64,000 bases of DNA, from assembly GCF_036227405.1 (NCBI RefSeq), contig NZ_CP109473.1, forward strand, positions 4,092,001 through 4,156,000, written 5' to 3'. This DNA comes from Streptomyces sp. NBC_01460. Its GTDB lineage: Bacteria > Actinomycetota > Actinomycetes > Streptomycetales > Streptomycetaceae. The notes beneath the pieces were generated by a model, which was given only the letters and a program-made list of their open reading frames with translations, did no database searches and had not been told where the DNA came from. Positions 35,196 to 44,467 of the stretch are shown here, piece after piece. Made by a program: the position numbers and the translations under genes. Each line of letters starts with the position of its first letter. Position 1 is the stretch's first letter.

Positions 35196-35399
35196 TCCAC
35201 CGGAAGCCGTACGGTCACGGCGAGCCCGCCCTCCGGGCCGGGTACCGCCGTGACCGTACCGCTGTGGGCGACGGCGATGGAACGGACGACCGACAGTCCG
35301 AGCCCCGAGCCCTGCCCCGTCCCGCCCCTCACCGCGCCGCTGTACACGGCGTCGACGGCGACACCGGCCCGCCGCAGCCCGGTCGCCACCGGCTCCGCC
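35190..35399 (-). pseudogene. remnant of a sensor histidine kinase ATPase domain
   Basis: The minus strand between the vWA gene and metG encodes about 70 residues containing GTGQGSGLGLSVVRSIAVAH, the G2 box of a histidine kinase, then SGTVTAVPGPEGGLAVTVRL, the usual final strands. Everything upstream (H box, N box, most of the ATPase domain) is absent; the frame runs into the metG promoter. It is best explained as the surviving 3' end of a deleted kinase gene. Exact limits are uncertain; an open frame continues to 35129. Confidence 0.6.
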
Positions 35400-35432
35400 C
35401 TTATCGATGTGAGTGGATCTCCCACGGACCGT

Positions 35433-35438
35433 TAGGAT
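35433..35438 (+). promoter_or_regulatory. -10 hexamer TAGGAT, leaderless promoter of metG
   Basis: TAGGAT ends seven bases before the metG ATG, and a GTGAGT -35-like sequence lies 18 bp upstream of it. No ribosome-binding site is present. Confidence 0.55.
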
Positions 35439-35445
35439 TTCGACC

Positions 35446-37050
35446 ATGGCGGCCACTGGATCCGAGAAGCAGGGGGCGAAGGCGTACTACGTCTCGACCC
35501 CCATCTACTACGTCAACGACGCTCCTCACCTGGGCCACGCCTACACGACCGTCGCAGGCGACGTGCTCACCCGCTGGCACCGCCAGCGCGGCGAGAAGGT
35601 GTGGTACCTCACCGGCACGGACGAGCACGGTCAGAAGATCATGCGCACGGCCGAGGCGAACGACGTCACGCCCCAGGCCTGGTGCGACAAGCTCGTCGAA
35701 GAGGCGTGGAAGCCCCTCTGGGAGCACCTGAACATCGCGAACGACGACTTCATCCGTACGACGGAGAAGCGGCACACGGACCGTGTGCAGGAGTTCGTGC
35801 AGGACCTGTACGACAAGGATCAGATCTACAAGGGCGGGTACGAAGGCCCGTACTGCGTGGGCTGCGAGGAGTACAAGCTCCCCGGTGACCTGATCGAGGC
35901 CGAGGACGGCACGAAGCTGTGCCCGATCCACAAGAAGCCGGTGGAGCTCCTCAAGGAGGAGAACTACTTCTTCAAGCTGAGCGAGTACGGCCCGAAGCTC
36001 ATGGAGTTCTACGCGGCCAACCCGGGCTTCATCCAGCCCGAGTCCGCCCGCAACGAGATCGTGAACTTCGTCAAGCAGGGCCTGCAGGACCTGTCGATCT
36101 CCCGCTCGACCTTCGACTGGGGCGTCCCGGTCCCGTGGGACCCGAAGCACGTCATCTACGTGTGGATCGACGCGCTGCTCAACTACGCGACGGCCGTCGG
36201 CTACGGCGCCAACCAGGAGAAGTTCGACGCCACCTTCCCGGCGGACGTGCACCTGATCGGCAAGGACATCCTGCGCTTCCACTCGGTCATCTGGCCGGCC
36301 ATGCTGATGGCGCAGGGCCTGCCCCTGCCCGGCAAGGTCGTCGCCAACGGCTGGCTGATGGTCGGCGGCGAGAAGATGTCGAAGTCGAACCTGACCGGCA
36401 TCAAGCCCCAGGACCTGACCTCGCACTTCGGCGTGGACGCGTACCGCTGGTACTTCCTGCGGGCCATCGCGTACGGCAGCGACGGCTCGTTCTCCTGGGA
36501 GGACTTCAGCGCCCGCTACACCTCCGAGCTCGCCAACGACTACGGCAACCTCGCCTCGCGCGTCGCCGCCATGGTCGGCAAGTACTTCGGCGGTGCGCTC
36601 CCGGAGGCCACGGCCCCCGGTGACGCCGAGCGCGCGGTCCAGGAGGGCCTGGCACAGGCCGTCGCCACCGCCGATCTGAAGATCGGCGAGGAGCTCGACT
36701 TCCAGGCCGGCATCCTGGCCGTCTTCGACTTCGTGAAGCAGGTCAACGGCTACATCACGGAGCAGGAGCCCTGGAAGGTCGCCAAGGACACGTCGCCGGA
36801 GGGCCAGGCCCGCCTCGCGACGATCCTGTACACGGCGGCCGAGTCGCTGCGTGGTGTCGCGGTCCTGCTCAACGCGGTGATGCCGGACACCTCGCAGAAG
36901 CTGTGGGAGTCCCTCGGCGCCGAGGCGTCCCTGGGCGCCCTGGCCGACCAGCAGGTGCAGGACGCGGGCCGCTGGGGGCAGCTGCCCGTCGGCGCGACGG
37001 TGACGAAGGGCGCGGTGCTGTTCCCGCGCCTGGAGGAGAAGCCCGCGTAA
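35446..37050 (+). CDS. metG: methionyl-tRNA synthetase
   Basis: A 534-residue class I synthetase that charges tRNA-Met. The HIGH motif is PHLGH (27-31) and KMSKS is at 310-314. A Cys cluster (YCVGCEEYKLPGD, later LCPIHKKP) forms the zinc-knuckle region. The C-terminal anticodon-binding helical domain is complete; there is no fused C-terminal tRNA-binding domain. Likely leaderless from ATG 35446. It ends 22 bp before a strong terminator. Confidence 0.95.
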   Translation: MAATGSEKQGAKAYYVSTPIYYVNDAPHLGHAYTTVAGDVLTRWHRQRGEKVWYLTGTDEHGQKIMRTAEANDVTPQAWCDKLVEEAWKPLWEHLNIANDDFIRTTEKRHTDRVQEFVQDLYDKDQIYKGGYEGPYCVGCEEYKLPGDLIEAEDGTKLCPIHKKPVELLKEENYFFKLSEYGPKLMEFYAANPGFIQPESARNEIVNFVKQGLQDLSISRSTFDWGVPVPWDPKHVIYVWIDALLNYATAVGYGANQEKFDATFPADVHLIGKDILRFHSVIWPAMLMAQGLPLPGKVVANGWLMVGGEKMSKSNLTGIKPQDLTSHFGVDAYRWYFLRAIAYGSDGSFSWEDFSARYTSELANDYGNLASRVAAMVGKYFGGALPEATAPGDAERAVQEGLAQAVATADLKIGEELDFQAGILAVFDFVKQVNGYITEQEPWKVAKDTSPEGQARLATILYTAAESLRGVAVLLNAVMPDTSQKLWESLGAEASLGALADQQVQDAGRWGQLPVGATVTKGAVLFPRLEEKPA

Positions 37051-37072
37051 CACCCGCGGACCGTACGCGCGC

Positions 37073-37114
37073 GAAGGAGCCCGGCCCCCGTTACATCGGG
37101 GGCCGGGCTCCTTC
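37073..37114. terminator. bidirectional terminator, 18-bp stem
   Basis: GAAGGAGCCCGGCCCCCG pairs perfectly with its complement across a 6-nt loop between convergent metG and the transpeptidase gene. Confidence 0.85.
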
Positions 37115-37140
37115 GTACGGCGCGGGTCCGCCCTCCGGAT

Positions 37141-37902
37141 TCAGCGGGCCAGCGACGCCGCGTCCCCCATCACGATCACGGGGTTCTTGGCGGGGTCCAG
37201 GGTGAGCAGGAGCTCCCGCATCCGGCCCTCCGTCAGCGAGACGCAGCCCTGTGTGGGCCCGCCGTGGTCGACGTGGATCCAGATGCCGCCGCCCCTCTCC
37301 CCGCCGAGCGGCCGGGTGCGGTCCAGCGGGCTGGTGCCCGCGACGCGGTTGTAGTTGATGGCGACGACGTAGTCGAAGGAGCCTTCGAGGGGCTCCCCCA
37401 GGAAGCCCTCGCCGCTCACCGCGAAGCGGGACTGCTCGTCGTACGGGAGCAGCGCGCCCGGGTCGGGCAGCCGGCCGCCCGCGTCGGTGAGCCCGAAGAC
37501 CCCGACCGGGGACCGGAGGTCGTCGGCGAGATGGTGGTCCGTCCAGCCCTCCATCCCGTTGTGGGCGGGCCAGGGTCCGGCCCCGGGTCTCCAGCCGCGC
37601 GCGGGATCGTCGCGGCTGTAGAGCGCGACCGCCGAGCGGTTGGAGTCGGGCCCCTGCCCGGTCACCACGACGGCCTGCCGTGCGGTGGGCGGGATCTGTG
37701 CCAGGGTCTCCGGGCCGAGTGCCGGGATCTCCGCGGGAGCGACGAAGGGCTCCACCACGCGGGGCGGCGCCGACGAGGCCCCGGGGCCGGCCGCACCCCC
37801 GGGCGCCGAGGGGTCGGAGGTCTGCACCGCCCCGGCGGAACAGCCGATGACCAGCAGGAACAGGGTGACGAGAAGGACATACGGGCGACGCGGCACGGAC
37901 AC
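37141..37902 (-). CDS. L,D-transpeptidase-like (YkuD) lipoprotein
   Basis: A 253-residue exported protein. The N-terminal signal has a lipobox (LVIGC, Cys near residue 20). The catalytic domain has IHVDHGGPTQGCVSL near residue 210, matching the YkuD HG...GC motif with Cys as nucleophile. It may cross-link or modify peptidoglycan; this subfamily's substrate is not established. GTG 37902 is chosen (GAGGAG nine bases upstream, directly before the signal peptide); the frame is open to 38094. Confidence 0.78.
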   Translation of the reverse strand: MSVPRRPYVLLVTLFLLVIGCSAGAVQTSDPSAPGGAAGPGASSAPPRVVEPFVAPAEIPALGPETLAQIPPTARQAVVVTGQGPDSNRSAVALYSRDDPARGWRPGAGPWPAHNGMEGWTDHHLADDLRSPVGVFGLTDAGGRLPDPGALLPYDEQSRFAVSGEGFLGEPLEGSFDYVVAINYNRVAGTSPLDRTRPLGGERGGGIWIHVDHGGPTQGCVSLTEGRMRELLLTLDPAKNPVIVMGDAASLAR

Positions 37903-38058
37903 GGTGCGGAACTCCTCGATGGCGGGCGGGCGAGCACTTCCGGTGCCGGTCCTTGCCGGGCCGGTCGGCGCCGAACCCGAACCGGGGCCATCCGGATGTA
38001 CCCGGTCCGCGTACCCGCGTACGGCGAGTTCCGCACCTCTCACCCGTACGCAGGAAAA

Positions 38059-38087
38059 GGGTCCGGAGCCGTGACGGCTCCGGACCC
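38059..38087. terminator. terminator hairpin, 12-bp stem
   Basis: GGGTCCGGAGCC with its complement and a 5-nt loop, downstream of the minus-strand dioxygenase gene. Confidence 0.75.
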
Positions 38088-38112
38088 CTCGCAAGGATCC
38101 CCGCGAAGGTTC

Positions 38113-39036
38113 CTAGAGGTCCGTGCCGTCGTGGGTCTCGTCGGGGTCGACGCCCATCGTGATCGAGCCGGTCACGCCCCGCGCCATCCTGCCCTTGCGG
38201 TACGAGAGCTTCAGCAGACCGCCGGTCACACCGCTCCGGTCGTAGATGGTGTCCTCGGTCAGGGTCGTGCGGGTGGTGGTGCTGCTCGCGTACGGCTCCT
38301 CCTTCGCGGAGTCGAGAACCGCGGACTCGGCGAAGAAGAACTGGCCCGTGTGGCAGGTGTGCCCGCCCTCGTACCCGGCGTCGGTCATCTTCCCGCCGAC
38401 GTGCACCTTGGTGTGGATGTGCACGGCACGGCCCTGGTACCAGCCCGGGAAGACGGTCGTGAACTCCACGTAGCCGTGCTGGTCGGTGAGCTGTGTGCCC
38501 CGCAGATAGCGCTCGTCGTCGGTGGGTTCGCTGTGCCCGCCGCCACCGCCCGGGCCTCCGGAGGGGGGCGTCCCTGTGGGCGTTCCCGTCGGGGCGTCCG
38601 TGGGCATGTCCGTCGGGGCGCCGCTCGGCGGGGTGCCACCACCGGGGCCGCCCTGGCTCATGCTCTCGTAGCCGGAGTAGATCCCCAGTGCGTCGCAGTG
38701 CCAGATGTCGACGGCCGCCCTCTTCAGCGGTTTGCAGGTGTCGGAGTCGATCACCTTCAGGCGGAGGGTCAGCGGGATGCCCTCCTTGTCCTCGGTGATG
38801 TCCTTCCGGATCCTGTCGGCGTCGATGTAGTACGGACCCTCGGTGGTCTCCGAGGTGAGCCGGTAGCAGGCATCGCCCTGTCCGCCCTTCGCCGCGGCGC
38901 TCGTCTCCTCGTCGGCCGACGCGGTGGCGACGACGCCGGCCCCGACCCCTGCGGCGGCGAAGACCGCCCCACCGGCGAGGATCACCCGTCGCCGGGTCAT
39001 GTCCTTCTTGTGCGCGGGTCCCTGATTGTCTGTCAT
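38113..39036 (-). CDS. intradiol ring-cleavage dioxygenase-like protein, Tat-exported
   Basis: A 307-residue protein. A twin-arginine signal (TRRRVILAGGAVFAAAG) precedes an intradiol dioxygenase domain: EGPYYID, WHCDALGIYSGY and PGWYQGRAVHIH carry the iron-ligating Tyr and His residues. A ~40-residue Gly/Pro/Thr-rich insertion (GAPTDMPTDAPTGTPTG region) interrupts the domain. Unlike cytoplasmic catechol dioxygenases it is secreted, so it may act on extracellular aromatics. TAGTCT ends eight bases before ATG 39036 and no ribosome-binding site is seen, suggesting a leaderless mRNA. Confidence 0.85.
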   Translation of the reverse strand: MTDNQGPAHKKDMTRRRVILAGGAVFAAAGVGAGVVATASADEETSAAAKGGQGDACYRLTSETTEGPYYIDADRIRKDITEDKEGIPLTLRLKVIDSDTCKPLKRAAVDIWHCDALGIYSGYESMSQGGPGGGTPPSGAPTDMPTDAPTGTPTGTPPSGGPGGGGGHSEPTDDERYLRGTQLTDQHGYVEFTTVFPGWYQGRAVHIHTKVHVGGKMTDAGYEGGHTCHTGQFFFAESAVLDSAKEEPYASSTTTRTTLTEDTIYDRSGVTGGLLKLSYRKGRMARGVTGSITMGVDPDETHDGTDL

Positions 39037-39118
39037 GAACGGGGAGACTAGGCAGCCCGCCTGGCAGGAACATGGGTGGCGGCTGTGTGTACCTGTGCGG
39101 GTCCGGACGGAGAGACGG

Positions 39119-39149
39119 AACAGTCCCCGGCCGGGGGCCGGGGACTGTT
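39119..39149. terminator. terminator hairpin downstream of aspS
   Basis: AACAGTCCCCGG with its complement across a 7-nt loop. Its last bases overlap the parS-like site. Confidence 0.75.
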
Positions 39150-39160
39150 TCACGTGGAAC
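39147..39160. other. parS-like ParB site, one mismatch (GTTTCACGTGGAAC)
   Basis: 13 of 14 bases match the Streptomyces parS palindrome GTTTCACGTGAAAC. It is intergenic, between aspS and the dioxygenase gene, overlapping the terminator stem by three bases. Confidence 0.55.
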
Positions 39161-39180
39161 CGGAGCGGAACCGCCGACGC

Positions 39181-40998
39181 CTACTTCGCGCCGGTGTCCC
39201 TCGCCACGGAGTCCTTGGCCTCCGCCTTCTCCTTCGCCGGAGCGACGGGCTTGCGGAGCTGGATGTTCAGCTCCCGCAGGCGGGTCTCGTCCAGCTCGCT
39301 CGGGGCGCCCATCATCAGGTCCTGGGCGTTGCCGTTGAGCGGGAAGGCGATCGTCTCGCGGATGTTGGGCTCGTCGGCCAGCAGCATCACGATGCGGTCG
39401 ACGCCCGGGGCGATGCCACCGTGCGGCGGGGCGCCGAGGCGGAACGCGCGCAGCATGCCCGCGAACTCCCTCTCGACGGTCTCCGCCTCGTAACCGGCGA
39501 TCGCGAAGGCCTTCAGCATGACCTCGGGCTCGTGGTTACGGATGGCGCCGGAGGACAGCTCGATGCCGTTGCAGACGATGTCGTACTGCCACGCCAGGAT
39601 GTCGAGCGGGTCCTTCTCCTCCAGGTCCTTCATGCCGCCCTGGGGCATGGAGAACGGGTTGTGCGAGAAGTCGATCTTGCCGGTCTCCTCGTCCTTCTCG
39701 TACATCGGGAAGTCGACGATCCAGCAGAAGCGGAAGACGCCCTCCTCGAAGTGACCGGCGCGCTTGGCGGCCTCGACGCGGACGACGGACATGATCTTGG
39801 AGACCTCGTCGAACTCGCCCGCGCCGAAGAAGACCGCGTGGCCGGGGACGAGGGACAGCCGCTCGGTGAGGCTCTTGATGTCGGCCTCGGTGAGGAACTT
39901 GGCGATCGGGCCCGCCAGCGTGCCGTCCTCGCCGACGCGGACCCAGGCGAGACCCTTGGCGCCGTGCTCGACCGCGTACGCGCCGAGGCCGTCGAAGAAC
40001 TTGCGGGACTGGCCGGCGGTGTCCGGCACCGGCAGGGCACGGACGTGCTTGCCGGCGAACGCCTTGAACTCCGAGTCCGCGAAGATGTCGGAGATGTCGG
40101 CGAGCTCCAGCTGGGCCCGCAGGTCCGGCTTGTCGTTGCCGTACTTCAGCATCGACTCGCGGAACGGGATGCGCGGGAACGGCGAGGTCACGTGGCGGCC
40201 GTTGCCGTACTCCTCGAAGAGCTCGGTCATGAGCTTCTCGATCGGCTGGAACACGTCCTCCTGCTCGACGAACGACATCTCGACGTCGAGCTGGTAGAAC
40301 TCGCCGGGCGAGCGGTCGGCGCGCGCGTCCTCGTCGCGGAAACAGGGCGCGATCTGGAAGTAGCGGTCGAAGCCGGAGATCATCAGCAGCTGCTTGAACT
40401 GCTGCGGCGCCTGCGGGAGGGCGTAGAACTTGCCCGGGTTCAGACGGGACGGGACCACGAAGTCACGGGCACCCTCGGGGGACGTCGCGGCGAGGATCGG
40501 GGTCGCCATCTCGTTGAAGCCGAGGGTCACCATCTTGGAGCGGATGGAGGCGATCACCGACGAGCGCAGCATGATGTTGCGGTGCATGCGCTCGCGGCGC
40601 AGGTCGAGGAAGCGGTACTCCAGGCGCCGCTCCTCGTTGACGCCGTCCTCGGCGTTGATCGTGAAGGGCAGCGGAGCGGCCTCGCCCAGCACCTCGACCT
40701 CGGTGACCTCGATCTCGATCTCACCGGTCGAGAGCTCGGGGTTGACGTTGTCGGCGCCGCGCGCGGAGACCTTGCCGTCGATCCGGACGACGGTCTCCTT
40801 GGTCAGCTTCGCCAGGGCGTCGTTGCCGGGGGTACCGGGGCGCGCGACGAGCTGCACCAGACCGTAGTGGTCGCGCAGATCGATGAAGAGGATGCCACCC
40901 AGGTCTCGGCGATTGTGCAGCCAGCCGCTCAGCCGGACGTCGGTGCCGACGTCAGAGGCGCGGAGCTCGCCGCAGGTGTGGGACCTGTACCGATGCAT
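39181..40998 (-). CDS. aspS: aspartyl-tRNA synthetase
   Basis: A 605-residue class IIb synthetase of bacterial type. An N-terminal OB anticodon-binding domain (about 1-105), class II motif 2 ([19 protein letters not shown]), a GAD insertion domain (about 290-420) and motif 3 ([16 protein letters not shown]) are complete. In actinobacteria with GatCAB it may be non-discriminating, charging tRNA-Asn as well; not decidable here. A promoter with TAGCCT lies about 50 bp upstream. Confidence 0.95.
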   Translation of the reverse strand: MHRYRSHTCGELRASDVGTDVRLSGWLHNRRDLGGILFIDLRDHYGLVQLVARPGTPGNDALAKLTKETVVRIDGKVSARGADNVNPELSTGEIEIEVTEVEVLGEAAPLPFTINAEDGVNEERRLEYRFLDLRRERMHRNIMLRSSVIASIRSKMVTLGFNEMATPILAATSPEGARDFVVPSRLNPGKFYALPQAPQQFKQLLMISGFDRYFQIAPCFRDEDARADRSPGEFYQLDVEMSFVEQEDVFQPIEKLMTELFEEYGNGRHVTSPFPRIPFRESMLKYGNDKPDLRAQLELADISDIFADSEFKAFAGKHVRALPVPDTAGQSRKFFDGLGAYAVEHGAKGLAWVRVGEDGTLAGPIAKFLTEADIKSLTERLSLVPGHAVFFGAGEFDEVSKIMSVVRVEAAKRAGHFEEGVFRFCWIVDFPMYEKDEETGKIDFSHNPFSMPQGGMKDLEEKDPLDILAWQYDIVCNGIELSSGAIRNHEPEVMLKAFAIAGYEAETVEREFAGMLRAFRLGAPPHGGIAPGVDRIVMLLADEPNIRETIAFPLNGNAQDLMMGAPSELDETRLRELNIQLRKPVAPAKEKAEAKDSVARDTGAK

Positions 40999-41171
40999 CG
41001 TCGTTCATCCAGTCTTCGCGGTCGGGGTGGATTGACACCCCAGGCTACCGCCCGTGGACCCGCCGCTTCATTGGCATTGTCGCCGCACGGCTGTCCGAGA
41101 CGCGCCCGGCGGGGGGGTCCGGGGGCCGCCGGGCGGCCGCCCCTCGGTGGCGACCGCCAGGAACATCTTCC

Positions 41172-41177
41172 TAAAGT
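41172..41177 (+). promoter_or_regulatory. -10 hexamer TAAAGT, leaderless promoter of the SpoIIE phosphatase gene
   Basis: TAAAGT ends six bases before ATG 41184; only GGGGCA intervenes. Confidence 0.5.
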
Positions 41178-41183
41178 GGGGCA

Positions 41184-43307
41184 ATGCGCACCGAGGAGAT
41201 CCTGGCTGCGATCGGGACCGGTCTGTGGAGCTGGGACAGCTCCTCGGGCACGGTCACGCTCGACGCCGAGGCGGCACGCCTGGTGGGACTGCCCGCCGAG
41301 GCCACGGTCCGCCCCGGCGAGGAGGTGCGCCCCCGCTTCCACCAGGCGGACTGGAACGAGATCGACGGCATCGTGAACTTCGCGATCACCGAGGGCACGG
41401 TCGCCGAGGCCAGGATTCGGATCGTGGACGAGCAGGGGACGGTCGTGCGTACGGTGCGCACCCGGTCCAAGCCGGTCCCGCTGGACACCCCGGGCCGTCA
41501 TACGTACGTGCTGATGGGCATCCTCCAGGAGGTCGCCCAGCCCTCGGAGGCCACGGCGGCGCACACCCCGCTGACGGGCGACTGGCGGCGGTCCCGCGAG
41601 GCGTTCCTGCTGGACGCGGGGCGTGCCCTGGCCGAGGCCGGCTCCACCGAGGAGGTGCTGCGGGTCGCGGGGTCGCTCTCCATGCCGGGCTTCTCACCGG
41701 ACGGACTCGCCGTCTTCGGGGTGTCGGGCGAGCACCTGACGGTCATCGGACACCACGGGCACAACGTCGGCGACGAGAAGCCCTTCACCGACATGCTCCT
41801 GGAGACCGACTACCCGGCCGCCGAGGTCGTCCGGACCGGCCAGGCGATCTACCTGGAGTCGCCCGAGGAGTACCGGCGGCGCTACCCGGCCACCTGGCCC
41901 CTCGCGGAGGAGTTCGGGCGCCAGTCCTGGGCCTTCCTGCCGCTGATCTCGTCCGGACACACGATGGGCGCCTGGATGGCCGGCTTCCGGCACAACGTGG
42001 CCTTCTCGCCGGACGAGCGCTCCGTGCTGTCGACCGTGGCCAGGATGCTGGCACAGGCGCTGACGCGCGCCGGGGTCGCCGAGACCGAGCGCGAGCTGTC
42101 GGTGGGCCTCCAGAAGGCCATGAGGCCCTCCCTCGGCCCCGGTGTGCCCGGCCTGGAGGTGGCGGCGCGCTACATCCCGACGGGAGGGGGGCTCCAGGTC
42201 GGCGGGGACTGGTACGACATGATCCCGCTCCCCAACGGCCGCATCGCCCTCGTCATCGGTGACGTCCAGGGCCACGACGTGCGGGCGGCGGGCCTGATGG
42301 GCCAGCTGCGGATCGCGCTGCGCGCGTACGCCGCCGAGGGCCACCGCCCCGACGCCGTGCTCTCGCGCGCCTCACGCTTCCTGTCCGGGCTGACCGAGAC
42401 GTACGACCTCGCCGACGGCGAGGACCGGTCCGACGCCACACGCTTCGCGACCTGTCTGTACGCGGAGGCCGACCCCGAGAACGGCACCCTCGACATCGCC
42501 CGTGCGGGCCATCCCGACCCGGTGGTGATCAGCGTCGACGGCACCGCGGTGATCCGGCAGACCGCGGGAGGGCTGCCCCTGGGGGTCGACAAGGACGCCG
42601 ACTACCCGACGACCCGTGTCGTCCTGGGGTCCGGCGAGACGATCATGCTGTGCACGGACGGCCTCATCGAGACCGGCGGACACGACATGGCCACCGGGTG
42701 GACCAGGCTCAGGCCGGTCCTGGAGAAGCCCGTCGAGGATCTGGACGAGCTGGCGGACGCCCTCGTGCAGGCGGTGCACGGTCCGGGCTCGCACTACACG
42801 ACCGGACCGCTGGTGGACCGCCGCGAGGACGACATCGCGGTCCTGGTGCTGCGCCGCGAGGGGGCGCGGACGCGCAGGGCCCCGGGGCGGCGTTCGGCGA
42901 TGACCATCGCCCAGGCGGAGCCCGAACGGGTCGGGGTGGCCCGGCAGCAGCTGCGGGAACTGCTGCACGACTGGGCCGACGCGGAACAGGTCGACTCGGC
43001 GGAGCTGATGGTCTCCGAGATGTCCACCAACGTGCTCGTCCACACCGACGGGGACGCGCTGCTCGTGGCGGAGGTGACGGGCGAGCGGGGCGAGCGGCGG
43101 CTCCGGGTCGAGGTGGCCGACGCCAGCGACGAGCTGCCGCACAAGCGGAGGCCGGGCGAGATGGCGTCCAGCGGCCGGGGCCTGGTGCTGATGGAGATGC
43201 TCGCCGACGCGTGGGGGGTGGAACCCCGGGGGGAGGGCAAGTCGATCTGGTTCGAGCTGTACGAGTCGGAGGAACCGGTGGAGCTGGGCGGCACCGCCCG
43301 CTCATGA
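41184..43307 (+). CDS. PAS-GAF-SpoIIE phosphatase with C-terminal RsbW-like ATPase domain
   Basis: A 707-residue signalling protein. PAS-like domain (about 1-125), GAF (about 140-295), SpoIIE/PP2C catalytic domain (about 320-545; GGDWYDMIPLPNGRIALVIG gives the metal-binding Asp, and REDDIAVLVL the last one), then a HATPase_c domain (about 570-695; SEMSTNVLVHTDG is the N box and SSGRGLVLMEML the G box). Phosphatase and anti-sigma kinase in one chain suggest partner-switching control of a sigma factor. Its stop overlaps that of the convergent transporter gene by 6 bp. Confidence 0.9.
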   Translation: MRTEEILAAIGTGLWSWDSSSGTVTLDAEAARLVGLPAEATVRPGEEVRPRFHQADWNEIDGIVNFAITEGTVAEARIRIVDEQGTVVRTVRTRSKPVPLDTPGRHTYVLMGILQEVAQPSEATAAHTPLTGDWRRSREAFLLDAGRALAEAGSTEEVLRVAGSLSMPGFSPDGLAVFGVSGEHLTVIGHHGHNVGDEKPFTDMLLETDYPAAEVVRTGQAIYLESPEEYRRRYPATWPLAEEFGRQSWAFLPLISSGHTMGAWMAGFRHNVAFSPDERSVLSTVARMLAQALTRAGVAETERELSVGLQKAMRPSLGPGVPGLEVAARYIPTGGGLQVGGDWYDMIPLPNGRIALVIGDVQGHDVRAAGLMGQLRIALRAYAAEGHRPDAVLSRASRFLSGLTETYDLADGEDRSDATRFATCLYAEADPENGTLDIARAGHPDPVVISVDGTAVIRQTAGGLPLGVDKDADYPTTRVVLGSGETIMLCTDGLIETGGHDMATGWTRLRPVLEKPVEDLDELADALVQAVHGPGSHYTTGPLVDRREDDIAVLVLRREGARTRRAPGRRSAMTIAQAEPERVGVARQQLRELLHDWADAEQVDSAELMVSEMSTNVLVHTDGDALLVAEVTGERGERRLRVEVADASDELPHKRRPGEMASSGRGLVLMEMLADAWGVEPRGEGKSIWFELYESEEPVELGGTARS

Positions 43308-44378
43308 ACCCTCGGTGACCGCGCCTCCCCCGTCCTCGGCCCCGTACTCCTTGCGCAGCTCGCCGATCACCCCGAACGCCGCGGCGCACACCGGTACCGC
43401 CAGCAGCATGCCCAGCAGGCCCGCCACGCTCGCACCGGCGGTCAGCGAGATCATGATCATGGCGGGGTGCATCTGGACCGTACGGCTCTGGATGGCGGGC
43501 TGCAGCACGTGGCCCTCCAGCACCTGGACGGCCACGACCACGCCCAGCGCCCAGAGCGCGATCACGATCCCCCGGTCGGCGAGCGCCACCAGCACCGCCA
43601 CCGCTCCGGAGATGAAGGCCCCGAGGTACGGGATGTAGGCGCCGACGAAGACCAGCGCCCCCAGGCCCGCCGCCCCCGGCACCCGGAGGATCAGCAGGCC
43701 CACGGTGATGCACAGCGCGTCGATCAGGGCGATGAAGGTGGTGCCGCGCATGAACCCCTCGACGGCCTCGAAGGCCCTGCGCCCCATGGCCTCCACGAGG
43801 TCGCCCGTGCCGCGCGGCGCGAGGCTGTGGGCCAGGTCCACGGCACGGTCGGAGTCACGCAGGAAGAAGAAGGTCAGCAGCAGCGCCAGAACGCCGGTGG
43901 TGACGAGTGACCCGATGACGCTGATCCCGGTGAGCAGTCCGCCGGCGGCGCTCGCCCCGAACTTCTCGACGAGGTTCTTGGCGTTGTCCGCCAGATCGTC
44001 GACATCGGCGACGCCCTCGATCTCGAAGTGGTCGATGACCCACTGCGCGGCGTCCTTCAACGAGTCCACGATCTGGCCGCCGGTGTCGACGAGCACGGTG
44101 ACGACGATGTAGCCGGCGCCGCCGCCCACCGCGACCAGCGCGGCGCAGGTGAGCCCTGCGGCCACCGACCTGTTCACCTTGTGGGCGGCCAGCCAGCGGT
44201 GGACGGGACCGAGCAGTGCCGTACCGAGCAGCGCCAGCAGGACCGGGGTGACCGCGGTCTTGAGCACCACGCACAGCCAGACGGCCACACCCGCGACACC
44301 GGCGACGAGGAGCAGGACGCCGCACCAGGCGGCCGTCCGCCGCGCGACGTCGGGCAGGAGGGGCTTGCGGGTAGGCAC
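43302..44378 (-). CDS. AI-2E family transporter (UPF0118 permease)
   Basis: A 358-residue membrane protein. Hydrophobic helices lie near 18-60, 70-92, 160-185 and in the last 140 residues, with an extracytoplasmic loop at about 95-150. The family signature PYLGAFISGAVAVLVALAD near residue 270 is present. Members export AI-2, or act as Na+/H+ or auxin transporters; the substrate is not known here. GTG 44378 is the first start, with GGGAGG directly upstream at short spacing, so a slightly different start is possible. Confidence 0.85.
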   Translation of the reverse strand: MPTRKPLLPDVARRTAAWCGVLLLVAGVAGVAVWLCVVLKTAVTPVLLALLGTALLGPVHRWLAAHKVNRSVAAGLTCAALVAVGGGAGYIVVTVLVDTGGQIVDSLKDAAQWVIDHFEIEGVADVDDLADNAKNLVEKFGASAAGGLLTGISVIGSLVTTGVLALLLTFFFLRDSDRAVDLAHSLAPRGTGDLVEAMGRRAFEAVEGFMRGTTFIALIDALCITVGLLILRVPGAAGLGALVFVGAYIPYLGAFISGAVAVLVALADRGIVIALWALGVVVAVQVLEGHVLQPAIQSRTVQMHPAMIMISLTAGASVAGLLGMLLAVPVCAAAFGVIGELRKEYGAEDGGGAVTEGS

Positions 44379-44421
44379 CCTCCCACCCGATCACGGGCCC
44401 GGAGCGGTGTCCCTTCCTCAG

Positions 44422-44456
44422 GGGCGTACGGGTGACGGATCGTCACCCGTACGCCC
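44422..44456. terminator. terminator hairpin downstream of the pirin gene
   Basis: A 16-bp perfect stem GGGCGTACGGGTGACG with its complement and a 3-nt loop. Confidence 0.8.
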
Positions 44457-44467
44457 GGCGGGGCCCG

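Noticed and set aside
34074..35456. 460-codon minus-strand frame opposite the vWA gene
   Set aside because: Gly/Asp/Arg repeats are the antisense of the repetitive linker. It is not the frame of the histidine-kinase remnant, which is separate.
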